Source of the DNA: Streptomyces xanthochromogenes
GTDB lineage: Bacteria > Actinomycetota > Actinomycetes > Streptomycetales > Streptomycetaceae
Reading direction: 5' to 3'
Assembly (NCBI RefSeq): GCF_014650455.1
Contig: NZ_BMUZ01000001.1
Location: 62,001 to 126,000 of the forward strand
DNA: 64,000 nucleotides
Under the pieces are notes generated by a model. That model was not told the DNA's origin. It worked only from the letters and a program-made list of their open reading frames with translations, and ran no database searches. The position numbers and the translations under genes are program-made. The first letter of the stretch is position 1. Every line of letters starts with the position of its first letter. Below, piece by piece: positions 59,108-64,000 of the stretch.

Positions 59108-60123
59108 TGAGCTCCACCGACAAGAAGAACCTCCTCGACCCGGGCTTCGAGCTGACCCTGCGTCCCATGCGCTACCCGGACTTCTACGAGCGCTACCGGG
59201 ACGCGATCAAGAACACCTGGACCGTCGAGGAGGTCGACCTCCACTCCGACGTCGCCGACCTCGCGAAGCTGACGCCGGGCGAGCAGCACATGATCGGCCG
59301 GCTGGTCGCGTTCTTCGCGACGGGCGACTCGATCGTCTCCAACAACCTGGTGCTCACCCTCTACAAGCACATCAACTCCCCCGAAGCGCGGCTCTACTTG
59401 AGCCGTCAGCTCTTCGAGGAGGCCGTGCACGTCCAGTTCTACCTGACGCTGCTCGACACCTACCTGCCCGACCCGGAGGACCGCGCGGCCGCGTTCGACG
59501 CGGTCGAGGAGATCCCCTCGATCCGCGAGAAGGCGCAGTTCTGCTTCAAGTGGATCAACGAGGTGGAGAAGCTCGACCGGCTGGAGACCAAGGCCGACCG
59601 CCGCCGCTTCCTGCTCAACCTGATCTGCTTCGCGGCCTGCATCGAGGGCCTGTTCTTCTACGGCGCCTTCGCCTACGTCTACTGGTTCCGCAGCCGGGGC
59701 CTGCTGCACGGCCTCGCCACCGGCACCAACTGGGTGTTCCGCGACGAGACGATGCACATGAACTTCGCCTTCGAGGTCGTGGACACCGTCCGCAAGGAGG
59801 AGCCCGAGCTCTTCGACGACGAGCTGGAGCAGCAGGTCACCGACATGCTGAAGGAGGCCGTCGCCGCCGAGCTGCAGTTCGGCCGTGACCTGTGCGGCGA
59901 GGGCCTGCCGGGCATGAACACCGAGTCGATGCGCGAGTACCTGGAGTGCGTCGCGGACCAGCGGCTGACCCGCCTCGGCTTCCCGGCGGTCTACGGCTCG
60001 CAGAACCCGTTCTCGTTCATGGAGCTCCAGGGCGTCCAGGAGCTGACGAACTTCTTCGAGCGCCGCCCGTCGGCCTACCAGGTCGCGGTCGAGGGCTCGG
60101 TCGGCTTCGACGAGGAGTTCTAG
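59107..60123 (+). CDS. nrdB: Class Ia ribonucleotide reductase, beta (radical) subunit
   Basis: This 338-residue ferritin-like subunit houses the dimetal centre and tyrosyl radical. Metal ligands lie in QLFEEAVHVQFY, CFAACIEGLFFYG and DETMHMNFAF. The Tyr four residues after the His of EEAVHVQFY matches the radical Tyr of class Ia R2 proteins, so it is not a Tyr-less class Ic form. The C-terminal peptide EGSVGFDEEF is the type that docks on NrdA. ATG 59107 overlaps the nrdA stop. No nrdS-like regulator follows, in contrast to S. coelicolor nrdABS as I recall it. Confidence 0.95.
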   Translation: MSSTDKKNLLDPGFELTLRPMRYPDFYERYRDAIKNTWTVEEVDLHSDVADLAKLTPGEQHMIGRLVAFFATGDSIVSNNLVLTLYKHINSPEARLYLSRQLFEEAVHVQFYLTLLDTYLPDPEDRAAAFDAVEEIPSIREKAQFCFKWINEVEKLDRLETKADRRRFLLNLICFAACIEGLFFYGAFAYVYWFRSRGLLHGLATGTNWVFRDETMHMNFAFEVVDTVRKEEPELFDDELEQQVTDMLKEAVAAELQFGRDLCGEGLPGMNTESMREYLECVADQRLTRLGFPAVYGSQNPFSFMELQGVQELTNFFERRPSAYQVAVEGSVGFDEEF

Positions 60124-60141
60124 CCCGCCGGCACCAAGCGC

Positions 60142-60174
60142 GAGGCCCCACTCCCTCGGGGGGAGCGGGGCCTC
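60142..60174. terminator. Terminator between nrdB and def
   Basis: GAGGCCCCACTCCC and GGGAGCGGGGCCTC form a 14-bp stem with one mismatch around a short loop, between convergent stops. Confidence 0.85.
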
Positions 60175-60193
60175 AACGCGCCGGTGGCGTACG

Positions 60194-60826
60194 TCAGTTG
60201 TTGGGCACGGTCTCGTACCGCGGGGTGCCCTCCGCCATCTGCTTCAGCGCGTCCTTGCGGTCGCGCTTGGAGAGGCGGTCGATGTACAGGTAGCCGTACA
60301 GGTGGTCCGTCTCGTGCTGGAGGCAGCGCGCGAAGTAACCGGTGCCGCGCACCTTGATGGGGTTGCCCTCGACGTCCTGACCGCGGACCACCGCGTAGTC
60401 GGGGCGGGCCAGCTCGGCGTACGCGGTCGGCACGGACAGGCAGCCCTCGTTGGACTCGTCCAGGACGCGCTGCTCGGCCGGGAGCTCTTCGAGCACCGGG
60501 TTGCAGACGACGCCCACGTGCCGCACACCGTCGTCGTCCGGGCAGTCGTACACGAACACCTTCAGGTCCACGCCGATCTGGTTGGCCGCGAGGCCCACGC
60601 CCTCGGCCGCCTTCTGGCTGGCGAACATGTCGTCGACGAGCCGGGCGAGCTCGCCGTCGAAGGCGGTGACGTCCTTGCACTCCTTGTGGAGCACCGGGTT
60701 GCCGACGACCGTCACCGGGCGGGCGGTGCCGCGCTCGCGGTAGGCCAGCTCACGCGCCTCGCAGTCCTCCGTGTCCACGACGAACCCGTCGTTCTCGACC
60801 TGCTGGTCCGTCTCCTGCTGCGCCAT
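60194..60826 (-). CDS. def: Peptide deformylase
   Basis: This 210-residue metalloenzyme removes the N-formyl group from new proteins. All three motifs are intact: [22 protein letters not shown] and [12 protein letters not shown] (metal-binding HExxH). The N-terminus is about 35 residues longer than E. coli Def ([20 protein letters not shown]), acidic and probably disordered. ATG 60826-60824 with AGGAAGG upstream. Many streptomycetes carry several def genes, so this may not be the only one. Confidence 0.95.
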   Translation of the reverse strand: MAQQETDQQVENDGFVVDTEDCEARELAYRERGTARPVTVVGNPVLHKECKDVTAFDGELARLVDDMFASQKAAEGVGLAANQIGVDLKVFVYDCPDDDGVRHVGVVCNPVLEELPAEQRVLDESNEGCLSVPTAYAELARPDYAVVRGQDVEGNPIKVRGTGYFARCLQHETDHLYGYLYIDRLSKRDRKDALKQMAEGTPRYETVPNN

Positions 60827-60882
60827 GTCCGCCGTACGCCTTCCTGAAAACCCGATTCGATCCGTACAAGCCTAAGGCCGGT

Positions 60883-61863
60883 TCAGCAGACTTCTTCCAG
60901 ATCCCGCCACTCCCGGCTGTCCGGGTTGTCGGCCACCCAGCCGTCGAGCAGGCCGCGCACCAGGCCCGCGGGGGCCGCGATGCCGCACTCGCGCTCGGGA
61001 ACCCACAGGTCGCCGTTGGTGCGGTGGCCGAGCGGGCCGGGGTGTCCGGGCTCGCTGTGGTCGTGCGGGTCGAGGTGCTCGCCGTCGCCCTCGTCGCTGG
61101 GCATCTCCGACTCGGAGCAGGCCCGGCAGAGCAGGCGCACGGAGGAGGACCAGTCCTCGGCCGCGAAGCCGGCGTCGGCCGCGAGGCGCTCCAGCGCGTC
61201 CCGGTCGGTCTCGGTGGCGGCCTCCAGGAGGACCACCCAGGTCGGCACGGGCGAGGGCGCCCACAGCTCGATCTCGTCGAACACCGGGAAGGACGGGCCC
61301 GCGGCGGTGGTGCGCTCGCCGTGCGGGACGCCGTCGTGCAGCACGACCTCGCCCCAGCGGCGGCCCGAGGAGGGCAGTGGGATGGAGAGGACCTCCATGC
61401 GGGCCGGGTCGAGCCGACGGCCCCACACCACCTCGGCCTCGCCCTCGGGCGACAGGCGCACGGCGGCGCTGCCCAGCTCCATGCCGACGGGCTCGCCGCT
61501 GCCGGTGGCCTCGCCCGGCACCTTCAGGCCATAGGCCTGCCAGGCACGGCGGGCCAGCGGCCAGTCCTGCAGGGCGGTGGCCGCGATGCCCACGTTCCAC
61601 CAGTCGGGGGCCCCGCTCTCCTTGTCGAGCAGGGCCACGGCCCGCAGCCCGGCGGCCCGCGCCTGCTCCCAGTCGTGCCGGAACTTGTGCAGGAGCGCCA
61701 GGTTGAACCAGGACTCGGACAGCCAGGGCTCCAGGTCCGCCGCGCGCGTCAGCAGCGCCCCCGCGTCCTCGTACCGGCCGTCGCCGATCAGCGTGAACGC
61801 ACGGTCTGTGGCCTGCCGCCACGAGGCGGAGGGCCGGTGCCGTCCCTTGCCGAAGATCCTCAC
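60883..61863 (-). CDS. TPR-like protein, unknown function
   Basis: In this 326-residue soluble protein, residues about 15-110 form two or three tetratricopeptide-like repeats (ASWRQATDRAFTLIGDGRYE, LSESWFNLALLHKFRHDWEQ, PDWWNVGIAATALQDWPLAR). The rest is a domain with a His/Asp/Glu-rich linker (SDEGDGEHLDPHDHSEPGHP) and a pair of cysteines in LLCRACSE. It probably acts as a binding or adaptor protein. It starts at GTG 61863. It stands alone between def and the HD-domain genes. Confidence 0.8.
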   Translation of the reverse strand: MRIFGKGRHRPSASWRQATDRAFTLIGDGRYEDAGALLTRAADLEPWLSESWFNLALLHKFRHDWEQARAAGLRAVALLDKESGAPDWWNVGIAATALQDWPLARRAWQAYGLKVPGEATGSGEPVGMELGSAAVRLSPEGEAEVVWGRRLDPARMEVLSIPLPSSGRRWGEVVLHDGVPHGERTTAAGPSFPVFDEIELWAPSPVPTWVVLLEAATETDRDALERLAADAGFAAEDWSSSVRLLCRACSESEMPSDEGDGEHLDPHDHSEPGHPGPLGHRTNGDLWVPERECGIAAPAGLVRGLLDGWVADNPDSREWRDLEEVC

Positions 61864-61972
61864 GATTCCCGCCTGCCCAGACCGGCCCCGACTACCGGGT
61901 CGGTCTTACGGTCTCCCAGTTTTCTGGGTTCTTTTCGCATCCAACCATGCCCGGCCGGAAGGCCGCTCATTA

Positions 61973-61991
61973 CTCCTGGGTTACCCAGGAG
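61973..61991 (-). terminator. Hairpin at the 3' end of the HD-domain gene
   Basis: CTCCTGGG and CCCAGGAG pair around TTA, the TAA stop codon of the leftward gene; the stop is in the loop. Confidence 0.6.
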
Positions 61992-63237
61992 GCACCCGGG
62001 TCAGACAGCCTCGGGCCAGCACACGTGCCAGGGATTCGACAACCTGGGGATGGTAGTCGCGGCCGGTGCCCAGGCGCAGCTGTTCGAGTGCGTTCAGCGA
62101 TCCGCCGGGCCCTTCGGCGCCCTCCGCAAGGTCGTCGTAGGCGTTGACCGCGCGGACGATCCGCGCGGGCACCGGCTGCTCCCGGTACGGGTCGGCCTGC
62201 CGCTCGACGATGAGGGCGACATCGGAGGGCACCCCGGTCTGGCGCACGACCGCGCCGCCGAGCAGCGCGATCCGGCGCTGCTCGGCGACGGGCAGCCTGG
62301 CGGTGGCCCCGGCGGGGACCGGGTCGAGCAGGGAGAGCTGTCCGATGTCGTGCATGAGGGCCGCGTACTCCAGAACGGTCAGCTCGCTCTCGGACAGACC
62401 CAGCTCCCGCCCGACGGCCCGGCTGAGCTCGGCGACCCGGCGGGCGTGGCCCGCCTTGGTGTACCCGGCGATCTCGGTGGCGCGGGCCAGTGAGGTGATG
62501 GTCTGGCGGTAGGTGACGCGCACGGCCGCGTACCTCCGGAAGGCCAGCTGGGTGAGGAGCAGCGGCACACAGAACACGGGCAGCGCCCACAGCCCGGCGA
62601 CCGCGACCGCGAGGGCGATCACCGTGCCGGTCGCGCACACGGCGGAGCCGATGCCGAGCAGGCCGCGCAGCTCGTCCCGGAGCAGCGGCCCGAAGGGGTA
62701 GCGCGTACGTGCGCGGAGCAGCAGCGCGGCCACCACCGCGTCGCACAGCGCGGTGAGCAGGAGCAGCAGCAGGAGGACGAACGCGAAGGAGGGGCCGCGC
62801 CCGAACCAGTCGTCGAGCAGTCCGGAGTTGTACAGCGGCTGGAAGCAGACGGCGGCGAAGGCGACGGTCAGCACCCGCCGGGCCGCCTGGTCGGGGCGCG
62901 GCCCGCGCCCGACGGCGACGTGCGGTACGGAGCCCAGCAGCGCGGAGGCGACCACGACGGCGATCACCTGGAGCACGCCGTGCCCACTGGCGTGCCCGGC
63001 GTTCTGTCCGAGCAGCGCGTACGCGAGCGCTCCCGCCGAGGCGAGCGGCGCCGGGTCCCGCTCGCCCTCCCGCGCGCCCCACCGGGCCAGCTCCCCCACC
63101 GCGATGAGCACGCCGAAGGCCGCCGCGGTGCCGGGGTCGGCGAGCCCGTCGCGCAGGGTCGCCCAGATCGCCCAGGCGCTGAGCGCCGCGGCGAGGGCGT
63201 GGACGGCGAGCACGGGGGCGGTGGGCCGGGCGGCCAT
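61981..63237 (-). CDS. Membrane protein with degenerate HD domain
   Basis: In this 418-residue protein, the first about 240 residues are hydrophobic, with seven or so helices. The C-terminal part is an HD-type domain: TKAGHARRVAELSRAVGREL and LEYAALMHDIGQLSLLDP keep the first His and the His-Asp pair, but the HHERxDGxGYP signature of HD-GYP phosphodiesterases is missing, so cyclic-di-GMP hydrolysis is doubtful. ATG 63237 is 1 bp beyond the stop of the upstream HD-GYP gene, so the two are coupled. It could be an allosteric partner of the active enzyme. Confidence 0.82.
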   Translation of the reverse strand: MAARPTAPVLAVHALAAALSAWAIWATLRDGLADPGTAAAFGVLIAVGELARWGAREGERDPAPLASAGALAYALLGQNAGHASGHGVLQVIAVVVASALLGSVPHVAVGRGPRPDQAARRVLTVAFAAVCFQPLYNSGLLDDWFGRGPSFAFVLLLLLLLTALCDAVVAALLLRARTRYPFGPLLRDELRGLLGIGSAVCATGTVIALAVAVAGLWALPVFCVPLLLTQLAFRRYAAVRVTYRQTITSLARATEIAGYTKAGHARRVAELSRAVGRELGLSESELTVLEYAALMHDIGQLSLLDPVPAGATARLPVAEQRRIALLGGAVVRQTGVPSDVALIVERQADPYREQPVPARIVRAVNAYDDLAEGAEGPGGSLNALEQLRLGTGRDYHPQVVESLARVLARGCLTRVPPG

Positions 63238-63238
63238 G

Positions 63239-64000
63239 TCAGGCCCCCTGGGCGTTGGAGGGACGGGGTTCGGGGCGCCGGTCGGGGTCGGCAGGGCCGG
63301 ACCCGGGGCGCCCGTCGGCCTCGGGGGTGCGGGGCGGCCGGGGCGGAGGCACGTTTCCGCGCGCGGCCGTGGTGGCGGGCTCGTCCGCGGTGACCTCCAC
63401 GTGCCAGCCGTACCGGGACAGCGCCCGCACCAGGCCCTCCACCATCCGCGGGTCGAACTGTGCGCCCGCACAGCGCTCCAGCTCGGTGACGGCGGCGGCG
63501 ACGGGCCTGGCCCGCCGGTAGGAGCGGGTGGACGTCATCGCGTCGAACGCGTCGGCCACCGCCACCACGCGTGCCGCCTCGGGAATCTGGCCGCCGGCCA
63601 GGCCGTAGGGGTAGCCGCTGCCGTCGAGCCGCTCGTGGTGGTGCAGGATCGCGCCGCGGGCCTCGCCGAGGAAGCCGATGCCGCGCACCATCTCGTGGCC
63701 GTACTCGGGGTGCAGTTCGATCACCGCCCGTTCCTCGGGGGTGAGCGGCCCGTCCTTCCTGAGGACCCGGGTCGGCACCCCGAGCTTGCCGACGTCGTGC
63801 AGGATTCCGGCGAACCGGATGACCTCCAACCGCCCTTCCTCCATGCCGAGTTCACGCGCGATCATCTCCGAGGCACGGCCCACGCGCTCGCTGTGGCCGC
63901 GGGTGTAGCGGTCCTTGATGTCGACGGCCTGCACGAGGGCGCGGATGGTGGCCTGGTGGGCGGCGCGCTCGCGCTGGTACTGGGCGAACACCCAGCAGGA
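63239..64000 (-). CDS. HD-GYP phosphodiesterase, C-terminal part (gene continues past the window)
   Basis: The frame is open through the right edge (in-frame codons continue beyond GTG 63991), so the N-terminus is missing. The 250 or so residues present hold a full HD-GYP domain: RYTRGHSERVGRASEMIARE, FAGILHDVGKLGVPTRVL, HPEYGHEMV and HHHERLDGSGYPYGLAGG. This domain hydrolyses cyclic-di-GMP in characterised proteins. A Pro/Arg-rich tail of about 50 residues follows. The upstream part probably holds membrane or sensor segments. Confidence 0.9.
   Translation of the reverse strand, partial: SCWVFAQYQRERAAHQATIRALVQAVDIKDRYTRGHSERVGRASEMIARELGMEEGRLEVIRFAGILHDVGKLGVPTRVLRKDGPLTPEERAVIELHPEYGHEMVRGIGFLGEARGAILHHHERLDGSGYPYGLAGGQIPEAARVVAVADAFDAMTSTRSYRRARPVAAAVTELERCAGAQFDPRMVEGLVRALSRYGWHVEVTADEPATTAARGNVPPPRPPRTPEADGRPGSGPADPDRRPEPRPSNAQGA

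Noticed and set aside
54727..60123. A single 1798-codon open frame across the symporter, nrdA and nrdB
   Set aside because: Only the last 338 codons (nrdB) have protein features. The rest is an out-of-frame shadow of the symporter and nrdA genes caused by high GC.

Overview
The window is high-GC actinobacterial chromosome, almost certainly Streptomyces. The evidence is the extreme third-position GC, the frequent GTG starts and the marker genes present: NiSOD with its SodX peptidase, a WblE-type WhiB protein, a SigH/anti-sigma pair and the complete DasR/DasABC/NagB chitooligosaccharide-GlcNAc system. From memory, the backbone order resembles the S. coelicolor SCO5225-SCO5262 region, but this was not checked. 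No tRNA, rRNA, CRISPR array or transposase gene was seen.

1-12.4 kb: partial zinc dehydrogenase, malic enzyme, a three-gene polar amino-acid ABC importer, a methyltransferase facing a CGNR-type zinc-finger protein, sodX/sodN, and small enzymes and regulators (P-loop kinase-like protein, CPT-like phosphotransferase, VOC protein, YtrA-type GntR with DUF1648 membrane protein, MFS exporter). 12.5-15 kb: a prenyl diphosphate synthase behind an EshA-like cyclic-nucleotide-binding Family 2B encapsulin shell. 15.2-17 kb: nsrR and flavohaemoglobin hmpA with matching operator-like palindromes. 17-24.7 kb: amidase, ACC deaminase-like enzyme, Na+/H+ antiporter, UBP zinc finger, prsH-sigH, a diacylglycerol-kinase-like protein and wblE. 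25-26.4 kb: PdtaS-like sensor kinase.

26.5-40.5 kb is the DasR domain: nagB, then GH3 hexosaminidase-dasC-dasB-dasA, and divergent dasR, with several DasR-responsive-element (dre)-like palindromes. Between nagB and the GH3 gene sits a four-gene operon (Fe(II)/2-oxoglutarate dioxygenase, DUF6271/GT-A-like protein, PLP decarboxylase fused to a GNAT acetyltransferase, MFS exporter). Its promoter carries a dre in the same position relative to TTGACA as in dasA. It looks like an uncharacterised small-molecule pathway placed under aminosugar control.

40.7-53.3 kb is a tightly packed, co-directional operon of about ten genes, preceded by two small ORFs: two GT2 glycosyltransferases, a UbiA enzyme with decaprenyl-phosphate phosphoribosyltransferase-like motifs, a UPF0104/LPG-synthase-type membrane protein, class III aminotransferase, SDR epimerase, two membrane-anchored EEP-fold phosphoesterases, aldo/keto reductase and an MMPL exporter. 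The set suggests synthesis and export of a polyprenyl-linked (amino)sugar glycolipid. It ends at another dre in front of a TrmB/LuxR-type regulator.

53.3-64 kb: that regulator, a DUF3311-SSS symporter pair, class Ia ribonucleotide reductase nrdAB behind a cobalamin riboswitch and candidate NrdR boxes, peptide deformylase, a TPR-like protein and two HD-domain proteins, the last cut by the window edge. Intergenic regions near 18.6-19.0 and 27.8-28.3 kb hold Streptomyces-type dispersed and tandem repeats. Many single genes show a TANNNT box 6-7 nt before the start codon, indicating leaderless transcripts.
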